From positions 1,232,893-1,296,892 of the forward strand of contig NZ_RSEC01000036.1 of assembly GCF_003937945.1 (NCBI RefSeq): a DNA stretch of 64,000 bases. The letters run 5' to 3'. The DNA comes from Amycolatopsis eburnea (GTDB taxonomy: Bacteria > Actinomycetota > Actinomycetes > Mycobacteriales > Pseudonocardiaceae). Position 1 is the stretch's first letter. The number at the start of each line of letters is the position of its first letter. The notes beneath the pieces are model-generated. The model saw only the letters and a program-made list of their open reading frames with translations. It was not told where the DNA came from and did not search any database. This document shows positions 1 to 8,230 of this stretch, one piece after another. A program made the position numbers and the translations under genes.

Positions 1-85
1 CCCGGCGCGCCCGGTATTCGTCGGCCGTCAGGTTGCCTGCCGCGAGCTCCTCGTCAAGCCTGCGCAGCTCTTCCTGCCAGGTCAC
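1..85 (-). CDS. N-terminal fragment of a protein with a WQEELRRLDEEL module (partial)
   Basis: Only the first 28 codons are inside the window; the gene runs off its left edge. Reading the minus strand from a GTG at 85 gives MTWQEELRRLDEELAAG and then NLTADEYRAR. This nearly repeats the first residues of the minus-strand membrane protein at 6189-7322. The pattern of a short acidic/basic helix, glycine turn and second helix resembles SHOCT-like modules. The rest of the protein cannot be seen, so no function is given. The shared start suggests paralogues placed either side of the glycan genes. Confidence 0.6.
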   Translation of the reverse strand, partial: MTWQEELRRLDEELAAGNLTADEYRARR

Positions 86-191
86 CCCGGTACCCCCTTG
101 GGTATATCGCCTGCGAGTGCGAACCGGAGGTCCGCACGGAGTCATTGTGCACGGGTGTGCTCACCTGTTCGTCGCCCACCACCCCGTCGTT

Positions 192-210
192 ACCTCCGCG
201 TGGCGGAGGT
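192..210. terminator. Hairpin at the end of the AlgX-like gene
   Basis: ACCTCCGC (192-199) and GCGGAGGT (203-210) form a perfect 8-bp stem with a 3-base loop. It touches the stop codon of the minus-strand gene at 210. There is no U-tract, which is common for actinobacterial terminators. Confidence 0.5.
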
Positions 211-1526
211 CAGCGCGGGTGGGCGGCGAGCACCTGCCCGAGCAGGTCGATCGTCTGGTCGCGCAGCAGCGCCGACGACCCGCCGATGACGCTGCGCTCG
301 ACCAGCTCGAAGGTCACGACGTCGCGGTCGGCGAACAGGCCGGCCAGCTCCGGCGCGGTGCTCTGCGCCACCGTCTCGGCGTGCACGATGGTGACGTCCT
401 GGCAGGCCGCGGCCAGGAACGGGCTGGCGAACTGGGTGAACGAGTCGGCGACCACCGCCGTGTTCGGAGCTATCGAGCCCGGCGGCTTGGCGCCGTCCGG
501 CTGGCTCAGGTGCAGCGGCGTCTTGAAGTCGCTGGCGATGTAGCGGGTGCGGTCGGCGCCGCCGTCGGTGGCGAGGCTGTAGGTCGTCAGCGAGCGCTGC
601 TCGTTCTTGCCGAGCACGCGGGCCAGGTCGGCGGGCCACGGCCGGACGCCGTTCGGGGCCGCCTGCCAGTTCGCCGTGGTGCCGGGCTGGATGGCCGCGC
701 CCAGCGCGTACGTCATGACCAGGCCGCCGTCGAACGACCAGTGCGTGTCGTTGCGGTCGTACAGCGAGTGCCCGACGCGCTTTTCCGCGTCGGCGAGCGC
801 GGGGCGCAGGTCGATCGCGCCGGACTCGCGCGGGACGCGGTTCCAGAACTCGGCGGTCCGCGCCTGCGCGCACGGCTTGCCGACGTAGGTGTCGGGCAGG
901 TGCGACGGCTCTTCGCTGTACTTGTCCGGCGCGATGACCAGCTCGAACTTCCGCCCGGACCGCTCGACCACGCCCCGCAGCTTCCGCAGGGCGGCGACGA
1001 CGTGGTCGGTGTCCATCACCGGGCGGCACCGCGCGTTGACGTCCTCGCCGAGGTACAGCCAGCCGTCCTTGCCGGGGAGCACGGTCGGGTAGACGTACCC
1101 CGGGACGTCGCCGGTGTTCGGCTGCCCCTGGTCGACGCCGACGGTGCCGCCGTCGTGGCTGGTGCCCTGCCCGGACCCCGGCGGGTCGCCGAAGACGCCG
1201 GTGCCGACCGCGTCGGCGGCCTGGACCCCGGCCTGGCGCAGCGGCAGGTGGTCGGTCGCCCAGCCGGACAGGCCGGTGAAGAAGCCGAAGCCCTCGGACA
1301 GACTCGGGAAGTCGCGCAGCGGCCGGTTTTCGAACGCCTCGGGCCGCACGCCGACCGCGGACAGGAACAGCGGCGTGACGAAGAAGAAGGCCGCGCAGGC
1401 CAGCGCCGTGCGCTGCCGCTTGCTGTGCCGCGGCCGGTAGAGGTTGTGCTCCTTGGGCAGGAACGACTCCGGGGTCCTGGGCAGCAGCGGCGGGGTGGGC
1501 AACTGCGACGGAGGACGGGAGGACAC
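210..1526 (-). CDS. AlgX/AlgJ-like SGNH-fold protein, putative glycan O-acetylation factor
   Basis: This 438-residue protein has one membrane helix at about residues 40-60 after a basic N-terminus, so most of it should lie outside the membrane. Features match the AlgX/AlgJ family of SGNH-like proteins that help O-acetylate exopolysaccharides. These are GKDGWLYLG at about 152-160, VIAPDK at about 197-202, the signature DTHW at 260-263, and a Ser block ADSF at 360-363 in place of the usual GDSF. The start is a GTG, and the stop is followed at once by a hairpin. It is divergent from two methyltransferase/glycosyltransferase genes, which supports a role in decorating a surface glycan. No MBOAT acyltransferase partner is visible here. 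The fold is fairly sure; the substrate is unknown. Confidence 0.75.
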   Translation of the reverse strand: MSSRPPSQLPTPPLLPRTPESFLPKEHNLYRPRHSKRQRTALACAAFFFVTPLFLSAVGVRPEAFENRPLRDFPSLSEGFGFFTGLSGWATDHLPLRQAGVQAADAVGTGVFGDPPGSGQGTSHDGGTVGVDQGQPNTGDVPGYVYPTVLPGKDGWLYLGEDVNARCRPVMDTDHVVAALRKLRGVVERSGRKFELVIAPDKYSEEPSHLPDTYVGKPCAQARTAEFWNRVPRESGAIDLRPALADAEKRVGHSLYDRNDTHWSFDGGLVMTYALGAAIQPGTTANWQAAPNGVRPWPADLARVLGKNEQRSLTTYSLATDGGADRTRYIASDFKTPLHLSQPDGAKPPGSIAPNTAVVADSFTQFASPFLAAACQDVTIVHAETVAQSTAPELAGLFADRDVVTFELVERSVIGGSSALLRDQTIDLLGQVLAAHPR

Positions 1527-1591
1527 GGCCGTATCCTAGCGCCGGGCCGGTGACAGGCGGTTCGGAACAGGTGAACCCGAGGGGACGTGCG

Positions 1592-2998
1592 ATGAACGGT
1601 GGCCGAGGACCGGGCTACGAGGCGCGGCTGGCCAGGGAGCGCGAAACCTTCGCCGGCCAGGAGGAGATCCACGGCAACCTGCCGCCGTCGGCGCACCGGT
1701 GGTCCAACCGGCACGTGCGCCCGAAGCTCGAAGCGCTCGGCGTGCCGGGCCTCGACGAGCTGATCGTCGGGCAGATCGCCGACCGCGCGCGAGTGCTTTC
1801 CCGCGACGCCGTCGTGCTGTCGCTGGGCAGCGGCAACGGCGACCAGGAGCTCGGCTGGCTGCGCGGCCTGGCCGCCGAAGGCCTGGACAACGTCCGGCTG
1901 CGGCTGCTGGAGCTCAACCCCGAGATGCAGGCGCGCGCCGAGGCGTCCGCCCGCGAGCAGGGCGTCGCCGACCGCGTCGAGCTGATCACCGCGGACTTCA
2001 ACACCTGGCGCGCCGACGCCGAGCACGACGTCGTCGTCGGGTTCCAGGCCCTGCACCACGTGCTGGACCTGGAGCACCTCTACGGCCAGATCAAGACCAG
2101 CCTGACCGCGGACGGCGTGCTGGTCGTGCACGACATGATCGGCCGCAACGGGCACCGCCGCTGGCCCGAAGCGCACGAGGTCGTCGACCGGATCTGGGCG
2201 ACCCTGCCGCCGGAGCTGCGGCACAACTCGCTGACCGGGCGGACCGACGAGCGGTTCGAAGACGTCGACTGCGCCGCCGACGGGTTCGAGGGCATCCGGG
2301 CCCAGGACGTCCTGCCGGTGCTGCTCGACCACCTGCACCCGAGCCTGTTCCTGCCCTACGGCAACGTGATCGACCCGTTCGTCGACCGCATCTACGGCCA
2401 CAACTTCGACATGGGCAACCCGGAACACGTCGCCCTGATCGACGAGATCGGCGTGCTCGACGACAGCCTGCTCGACCTCGGGCTGGTCACCGGCACGCGG
2501 CTGACCGCGCTGTTCCACCCCACGCCGCAGCCGCTGCGGGTGCACGGCAACCGGACGCCCGAGCGGTCGGTGCGCGACACCCGCGTCGTCGATCCCGCGG
2601 GCCGCGTCTCGTTCCGGCCCGGCGGCACCAACGGCGAACGGCTGGTGCGTGGCGCGGGCCTGGTGACCGGGCGGATGAACGGCATCGCGCACGACGACTG
2701 GGCGGCGCCGTCGGTCGAGTTCCCGCTGCTGACGACCGCCGCGGTCGAAACGATCGAGCTCAAGACCTACCTGCCCGACGACGCCACCGAGCACGGCAGC
2801 GTCACGGTGTCCGTGGACGGCGTGCCGGTCGCGAAGGCCGACGTCGGCGCCGGGCTGACCGAGCAGGTGCTGCCGGTCCGGCTCGCCGCCCACCGGCAGG
2901 TGCGGCTCTCGCTCGACGCGGACTGGTCGATCACCGCCGGGCTGGGCGGCGACCGCCGCACCCTGGCGTACGTCCTGGTCGGACTGGACCTCCGCTAA
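1592..2998 (+). CDS. Class I SAM-dependent methyltransferase with C-terminal beta-rich domain
   Basis: The protein has 468 residues. An upstream in-frame GTG exists at 1550, but the ATG at 1592 has GAGGGG about 10 bases before it and is preferred. The SAM-binding glycine loop is SLGSGNGDQE (residues 77-86), followed by an acidic ELN and ADFN, as in Rossmann-fold methyltransferases. The last 120 or so residues look like a separate beta-sandwich-type domain. The gene ends 10 bases before the methyltransferase/glycosyltransferase fusion, so the two are probably cotranscribed. Methylation of a sugar or of a glycan end is the likely role; the substrate is not shown by the sequence. Confidence 0.8.
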   Translation: MNGGRGPGYEARLARERETFAGQEEIHGNLPPSAHRWSNRHVRPKLEALGVPGLDELIVGQIADRARVLSRDAVVLSLGSGNGDQELGWLRGLAAEGLDNVRLRLLELNPEMQARAEASAREQGVADRVELITADFNTWRADAEHDVVVGFQALHHVLDLEHLYGQIKTSLTADGVLVVHDMIGRNGHRRWPEAHEVVDRIWATLPPELRHNSLTGRTDERFEDVDCAADGFEGIRAQDVLPVLLDHLHPSLFLPYGNVIDPFVDRIYGHNFDMGNPEHVALIDEIGVLDDSLLDLGLVTGTRLTALFHPTPQPLRVHGNRTPERSVRDTRVVDPAGRVSFRPGGTNGERLVRGAGLVTGRMNGIAHDDWAAPSVEFPLLTTAAVETIELKTYLPDDATEHGSVTVSVDGVPVAKADVGAGLTEQVLPVRLAAHRQVRLSLDADWSITAGLGGDRRTLAYVLVGLDLR

Positions 2999-3008
2999 TC
3001 TGCCCGCC

Positions 3009-6000
3009 ATGGGCAAGGGGACGAGCGGTGAGCGCCTGATCGAGTGGACCGGCGAGCGGTGCGTGCCGTGGACCGACGACCTCCAGGTGATCTACGAGCA
3101 CTACCACCGCTACGCGTTCGCGAGCCGGTTCACCGACGGCAAGCGCGTCCTCGACCTGGCCAGCGGCGAGGGCTACGGCGCCGCGCTGGTCGCCACGGGA
3201 GCCCGTGAGGTCGTCGGGCTCGAGATCGACCCCCGGACCGTCGAGCACGCCAGGGCCCGCTACCCGCACGTCCGGTTCGAGGTCGGCTCGATCACCGACC
3301 CGGCCGCGCTCGACGGCGAGGTCTTCGACGTCATCACGTGCTTCGAGGCGATCGAGCACGTCGACGAGCAGGACCGGCTGATGGAACTGGTCCGCAACCG
3401 GCTCGCGCCGGGCGGGGTGTTCCTCTGCAGCACCCCGGACATCGAGGTCTACACGCACGACCACGGCAACGAGAACCCCTACCACGTGCACGAGCTGACC
3501 GAATCGGCGTTCCGCGCGCTGCTGGCCGGCAGCTTCGAGCACGTCGTCGTGCTGCGGCAGAACGTCGCCGTCGGCTCGCTGATCCACGACAACGGCGCGG
3601 GTGCCGGCGCGGAGGTCTTCGCGCTGCAGCCCGACGACGCCGACGGCTGGGTCATCGAACCGGGCGCGCCCCACACGTACTTCGTCTCCGTCGCGTCGGC
3701 CGAGCCGCTCGACGTGCCCTCGACGTCGGCGCTGATCGACCCGAAGCTGACCCTCGTGGCGCGGGCCGCCGCCGAGGCCGGCCGCCTGCGCGACGGGCTG
3801 GGCCGCGCGGAAGCCGAACGCGACCAGGCGACGGCGTCGGTCACCCGGCTCACTGGTGAACTCGCCACGGTCACCGCGGCCGAGCAGCGGGCCGCGGCCG
3901 AACGCGACGAGGCGCTCCGGCAGGCCGAGCACGCCCGCGAGGACCGGCAGCGCGCGGCCGACGAGCTGAACCGCTTGCAGCGCAAGGCGGGCTACGACCG
4001 CGAACGCCTGGAATGGCTGGCGCGCAACAACACCGGCCTCAGCGAAAGCGTCGGCAGGCTCGCCGCGGAGAACGAGAAGCTGCGCGCCGAGACGTCCGCG
4101 CTGGTCCAGCGCGCGATCGGGAAGTACCGCGGCACCATCGAGAAGTACGCGCCCCGCGGCACCCGCCGCCGCGACTTCTACGAGACGGCGCTCGGCCGCC
4201 CGGCCGGCGTGCTGCCCGGCGAGCCCGTCGGCGTCCCCGGTCCGGTCGCGGTGACCACCAGCGACCAGCCGATCGTCAGCGTCGTCATCCCGGTGTACGG
4301 CAACTGGAACTACACCCGCGGCTGCCTCGACTCGATCCAGCGGCACCTGCCCTCGACGCCGTTCGAGGTGATCGTCGTCGACGACAAGTCGCCGGACGAC
4401 TCCGCCGACCGCGTCGCCGGGTGCGCCGGGGTCCGGCTGATCCGGGCGCCGAAGAACCTGGGCTTCGTCGGCGCCTGCAACCTCGGCGCCGAGAACGCGC
4501 GCGGCGACTTCATCTTCTTCCTCAACAACGACACCGAAGTCCGCGCGGGCTGGCTGGACGAGCTGGTCGCCGTCGTCGAGACGCGGCCGGACGTCGGGCT
4601 CGTCGGGTCCAAGCTGGTCTACCCGGACGGCCGCCTGCAGGAGTGCGGCGGCATCATCTGGGCCGACGGCACCGGCTGGAACTACGGCAGGCTGCAGAAC
4701 CCGGACGCGCCCTGGTACCAGGCCCTGCGCGACGTCGACTACTGCTCCGGCGCGGCCCTGCTCGTCCGCCGTGAGCTGTTCGAGCGCGTCGGCGGCTTCG
4801 ACCAGCGCTTCGCGCCCGCGTACTACGAGGACACCGACCTCGCGTTCGCCGTGCGGGCGGCCGGGTACCGGACGATGGTCCAGCCCGCGTCGGTCGTCGT
4901 GCACCACGAAGGCATCACCAACGGCACGGACGTCTCCTCCGGCGTGAAGCGCCACCAGGAGCTCAACCGCGGCGTCTTCGTCGACAAGTGGAGCGTCCAG
5001 CTGCGCGACCACTTCCCCGAGGCGAGCCCGCGCGCGGTCTGGGCCGGGCGGCAGCGCACGAAGGACGGCCACCGCGGCGGCACCGTGCTGGTCGCCGACC
5101 ACCAGGTGCCGATGCCGGACAAGGACTCCGGCTCGGTGCGGATGTCCCGCATCCTCGAACTGCTCGTCGGCCTCGGCCAGCGCGTGGTGTTCATGCCGCT
5201 GAACAACGCGCTCCCGGAGCCGTACGCCGACGCGCTGTACCGCGCGGGCGTCACCGTGGTGACCGGGCTCGGCGAACAGCTCGAGTTCCTGCGCGACGCC
5301 GGCGCCGACCTGAGCCTGGCGATCCTGTCGCGGCCGCACGTGGCCTGGCAGCTGCTGGAGCAGGTCCGCGAGCACGCGCCCGACTGCGTCATCGCCTACG
5401 ACACGGTCGACCTGCACTTCGTCCGGCTCAACCGGCAGGCCGACCTGGCCGCGCAGCTCGGCGAGACGCGTGAAGAGCTGACGCTGCGGCGCCGCGCCGA
5501 AGTGCTGCGGGAGTCCGAACTCGGGCTGACCCGCGCCACCGACGTCACCTTCGTCGTGTCCGATGTGGAGCGTGCGCTGCTGCAGGAGCTCGTGCCGTCG
5601 GCACGCGTCGAGGTGCTGTCCAACGTGCACTACGCGAACGGCTCGGTCGCGACCCCCGAAGGCCGCTCCGGCGTGCTGTTCGTCGGCAGCTTCGACCACC
5701 TGCCCAACCGGGACGCGGCCCGCTGGCTGGCGGAGGAGATCATGCCGCTGGTGCGCCGCCGCCGTCCGGACGCGGTCGCGCAGATCGTCGGCAGCAACCC
5801 GCCGCAGGAGATGTTCGACCTCGAGCGCGACGGCGTCGTCGTCCGCGGCTGGGTGCCGAACCTCGAAAGCGCGTACGGCGAGACCCGGGTCGTCATCGCG
5901 CCGCTGCGCTTCGGCGCGGGCGTGAAGGGGAAGCTGGGCGAGAGCCTCGGCTACGGCGTCCCCGTGGTCGCCACCCCGCTGGCCGCCGAGGGCATGCACC

Positions 6001-6188
6001 TGACGCACGGGCAGGACGTCCTCGTCGGCGCTTCGGCGCAGGAGCTCGCCGACGAGATCGTCACCCTCCTCGAGGACGACAAGCTGTGGCAGCGGCTGTC
6101 CGAAGAGGGCAAGACCGTCGTGGACCGCCTGTTCGGCGCCGACGTCGCCCGCCGCACGCTGGCCGGGGTGCTCGACCGGCGCGGCTGA
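3009..6188 (+). CDS. Trifunctional methyltransferase / GT2 / GT4-like glycosyltransferase fusion
   Basis: This is a 1059-residue fusion. Residues 1-230 are a methyltransferase (DLASGEGYG at 49-57, EAIEHVDE further on). Residues 250-370 are a charged coiled coil rich in Glu, Arg and Ala. From about 421 (VSVVIPVYGN) runs a GT2 fold with the metal-binding NNDTE near 508 and YYEDTDLAFAVRAAGY later. From about 693 a GT-B-like domain follows, with FVGSFDHLPNRDA near 890 and FGAGVKGKLGESLGYG near 965, typical of GT4 C-terminal domains. There is no signal peptide or membrane helix, so it is cytoplasmic or peripheral. Such multi-domain enzymes build surface glycans or O-antigen-like chains. It ends one base before the convergent gene at 6189. 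Confidence 0.85.
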   Translation: MGKGTSGERLIEWTGERCVPWTDDLQVIYEHYHRYAFASRFTDGKRVLDLASGEGYGAALVATGAREVVGLEIDPRTVEHARARYPHVRFEVGSITDPAALDGEVFDVITCFEAIEHVDEQDRLMELVRNRLAPGGVFLCSTPDIEVYTHDHGNENPYHVHELTESAFRALLAGSFEHVVVLRQNVAVGSLIHDNGAGAGAEVFALQPDDADGWVIEPGAPHTYFVSVASAEPLDVPSTSALIDPKLTLVARAAAEAGRLRDGLGRAEAERDQATASVTRLTGELATVTAAEQRAAAERDEALRQAEHAREDRQRAADELNRLQRKAGYDRERLEWLARNNTGLSESVGRLAAENEKLRAETSALVQRAIGKYRGTIEKYAPRGTRRRDFYETALGRPAGVLPGEPVGVPGPVAVTTSDQPIVSVVIPVYGNWNYTRGCLDSIQRHLPSTPFEVIVVDDKSPDDSADRVAGCAGVRLIRAPKNLGFVGACNLGAENARGDFIFFLNNDTEVRAGWLDELVAVVETRPDVGLVGSKLVYPDGRLQECGGIIWADGTGWNYGRLQNPDAPWYQALRDVDYCSGAALLVRRELFERVGGFDQRFAPAYYEDTDLAFAVRAAGYRTMVQPASVVVHHEGITNGTDVSSGVKRHQELNRGVFVDKWSVQLRDHFPEASPRAVWAGRQRTKDGHRGGTVLVADHQVPMPDKDSGSVRMSRILELLVGLGQRVVFMPLNNALPEPYADALYRAGVTVVTGLGEQLEFLRDAGADLSLAILSRPHVAWQLLEQVREHAPDCVIAYDTVDLHFVRLNRQADLAAQLGETREELTLRRRAEVLRESELGLTRATDVTFVVSDVERALLQELVPSARVEVLSNVHYANGSVATPEGRSGVLFVGSFDHLPNRDAARWLAEEIMPLVRRRRPDAVAQIVGSNPPQEMFDLERDGVVVRGWVPNLESAYGETRVVIAPLRFGAGVKGKLGESLGYGVPVVATPLAAEGMHLTHGQDVLVGASAQELADEIVTLLEDDKLWQRLSEEGKTVVDRLFGADVARRTLAGVLDRRG

Positions 6189-7322
6189 TCAGCTCGGCGG
6201 CAGCGCTTTCTTGAACACCGCGACGGCGTTGTCCAGGCTGGTCTTCAGCTCGTCCTTGTCCTTGGCGAACGGCTGGGACGCCCAGAGCACGACGGCGACC
6301 TTGCCCGAGGTGTACCAGGTGCCGTCGAGGCGCTGGTCGTCGTTGCGGCCGGTGACCGACGCGGGGTCGGCCGCGATCGGGACGAACCCGCCTGCCGCGG
6401 CGGCCTCGCGCAGGTAGTCGACGATCGCCTTCGCGCCCTCGGCGTTTTCGGCGGGGATCGCGTAGCCGAGGAACCCGGTGTCGCCGGCCGACGAGGCGCG
6501 GTACACGAGCTGCGTGACGCCGTGCTGCGAGAAGACCTGCGCGGCCTCCTTGGGGTACAGCTTCAGGTCCAGGCCGCGGGCCAGCGACATCGTCGAGCTC
6601 TCCGGGTGCTGCATCCCGGGCAGCGGCGGCACCTGGTCCTCCAGCTGCGGCTGGGACGCGGCGACGGGCGGCTGCGTCACCGACGGCGTGAACGACGAGA
6701 GCGCGCTGGGCGCCGGGTCGTCCTTGCCGAGCCACAGCGTCGCGCCGACGACCATACCGAGCACCACCAGCACGCCCAGCGCGATGAACGGCCAGGTCGG
6801 CCGGCCCGACGACGGGCCGTCGGTGTCCCACCGGTGCTTGCCGGCGGTGCCGTCCGGTTCGAGCTGCGGCGGGCGCGTTTCGCCACCCGGCGGCGTGATC
6901 GGCGGGAACCGGCTGCCCGGACCCTGCTCGGCGGGCCCGTCGACGCGCAGGTAGCGGGTCGGCGTGATGTCGGCCGGGCTCGGCGCGGTCGTCATGTGGT
7001 CGGGGATCGCGGGCACGTGGCTCGTCGAGACCGTCTTCGGCAGCCCGGTCCGCTGCCACGGCGGGGGCGGCAGCGGCGCGGGCCGGGGCGACTCCACGCG
7101 CTGCTGCGGCGGGACGGGGTGCACCGGCGCGGGTTGGCTCGCGGGGTTGGCACTCCGCCAGGTATCACCCGGACGGCGTAGCGGCGAGGGCACCGGTGAC
7201 GGCACCGTCGAACCGGAGGCCTGCGCGAGCAGCTCATCCCGCTGTTTGCGGTGGTCAGCGGGCTCGATGCGACCCTCGGCAAGCTCCGCGTCGAGACGGC
7301 GAAGCTCTTCCTGCCAGCTCAT
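6189..7322 (-). CDS. Single-pass membrane protein with WQEELRRLDAEL N-terminal module
   Basis: This 377-residue protein starts at an ATG (MSWQEELRRLDAELAEG) with GGGGG seven bases upstream; a longer reading from 7406 has no such site. Residues 1-37 form a SHOCT-like helical pair close to that of the partial gene at 1-85. A Pro-rich cytoplasmic stretch follows, then one membrane helix at about 175-198, then a 180-residue extracellular domain without a motif I recognise. It converges on the glycosyltransferase with no gap. The topology recalls actinobacterial surface proteins of unknown function. The role is unknown. Confidence 0.7.
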   Translation of the reverse strand: MSWQEELRRLDAELAEGRIEPADHRKQRDELLAQASGSTVPSPVPSPLRRPGDTWRSANPASQPAPVHPVPPQQRVESPRPAPLPPPPWQRTGLPKTVSTSHVPAIPDHMTTAPSPADITPTRYLRVDGPAEQGPGSRFPPITPPGGETRPPQLEPDGTAGKHRWDTDGPSSGRPTWPFIALGVLVVLGMVVGATLWLGKDDPAPSALSSFTPSVTQPPVAASQPQLEDQVPPLPGMQHPESSTMSLARGLDLKLYPKEAAQVFSQHGVTQLVYRASSAGDTGFLGYAIPAENAEGAKAIVDYLREAAAAGGFVPIAADPASVTGRNDDQRLDGTWYTSGKVAVVLWASQPFAKDKDELKTSLDNAVAVFKKALPPS

Positions 7323-7471
7323 CCAAGGACCCCCATCCACCGTTCGGGGCATCAGTCTGGCACGCGCTGCCGACCTGCGAGGTTGCGGTTTGAGGTTGAT
7401 CGGCAACGTAGCGCAAGTCGGCCGCTTTCGGGAGTCCCCTCGCGGGTCACCCGTCGAGCGGCCGAAAACTG

Positions 7472-7487
7472 TCGTACATATGTTCTA
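7472..7487 (+). promoter_or_regulatory. SOS-box-like palindrome overlapping a -10 element
   Basis: TCGTACATATGTTCTA matches 10 of the 12 fixed bases of the actinobacterial LexA box TCGAAC-N4-GTTCGA. It overlaps TAAAAT (7486-7491), a plausible -10 hexamer, in an A/T-rich patch of the 232-bp divergent gap before the gene at 7555. LexA control is an inference. Confidence 0.4.
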
Positions 7488-7554
7488 AAATTGGCGTTGT
7501 CCAGGGGAGATGCCGCTCGCGACCGCGGGCGGCGTGATGGAGGAAGGCAGGGCC

Positions 7555-8160
7555 ATGGCCTACATCACCCTGTCCACGTTCGTGGGCTACAGCGCGAGTT
7601 CCGGTCCGTCGCGGTCGTCGTTCGTCCGGCGGCAGCGGAGGCAGTACGAAGACCCGGCGCGAGCGGCGTTCAACTACTACCGGCGGGCGGCCAACGCGGT
7701 GCGGTCCGGCCGGGCGGCGAACCAGGACGAGGTGGCGCTGCGCGCGCTCGTCAACGCCGCCGACGACCGGACGAAGCCGCACTACGCGGCGATAGCCGAG
7801 GGCTGGCTGCGGTACCTCGGCCGCAAGTCGCCGAAGCTGGTCGAGGTCGGCCGCGGCCGCTGCCGGATCGGCGAGCTGGAGATCGGCGTCAGCCCGCAGA
7901 TGGGGCTCCGCAAGAGCGACGGCCGCCGGTACGCCACCTGGCTCTACTTCAAGGAGGAGCCGTTGACGAAGTCGTCGGCGCAGCTCGCGCTGTGGGTGCT
8001 GGAGCAGGCGATGCCCGACGTCCTGCCGGGCGGCGAGGCGCTGGTGATCGACGTCCGCCGCGCGAAGGAGTACCAGCTCTCCGCCCGTGATCGCGAGCGG
8101 CTGAGGCCCTGGGCACGCAGTGAGGCCTCGGCGTTCCTCACCCTCTGGGACGCCGCCTGA
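7555..8160 (+). CDS. Unknown 201-residue protein
   Basis: I do not recognise this family. The ATG at 7555 follows GGAGGAAGG at a suitable distance; an upstream in-frame ATG at 7510 lacks such a site. The protein is basic in its first half (repeated RR and YYRRAANAVRSGR) and has a compact second half beginning near LGRKSPKLVEVGRGRC. There is no signal peptide or membrane helix. A strong hairpin terminator follows directly, so it is probably monocistronic. Its promoter carries an SOS-box-like palindrome, so a DNA-damage link is possible but unproven. Confidence 0.6.
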   Translation: MAYITLSTFVGYSASSGPSRSSFVRRQRRQYEDPARAAFNYYRRAANAVRSGRAANQDEVALRALVNAADDRTKPHYAAIAEGWLRYLGRKSPKLVEVGRGRCRIGELEIGVSPQMGLRKSDGRRYATWLYFKEEPLTKSSAQLALWVLEQAMPDVLPGGEALVIDVRRAKEYQLSARDRERLRPWARSEASAFLTLWDAA

Positions 8161-8164
8161 GCCG

Positions 8165-8194
8165 GGGAGGCGCCGGGTCCGCCCGGCGCCTCCC
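8165..8194 (+). terminator. Rho-independent-like terminator
   Basis: A perfect 13-bp stem (8165-8177 with 8182-8194) with loop TCCG starts five bases after the stop of the gene at 7555. It is followed by CTTAGC-like sequence and no long T-tract. It separates that gene from the kinase. Confidence 0.7.
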
Positions 8195-8230
8195 TTAGCA
8201 TCGCCCCCGAGCGTTCAGGGGGGGGCGACG

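Noticed and set aside
2931..6008. A very long open frame on the minus strand opposite the glycosyltransferase fusion
   Set aside because: Its peptide is Arg/Ala/Val-rich with no domain, and the plus strand encodes three clear enzyme domains. In DNA with about 70% GC, long antisense frames are expected.
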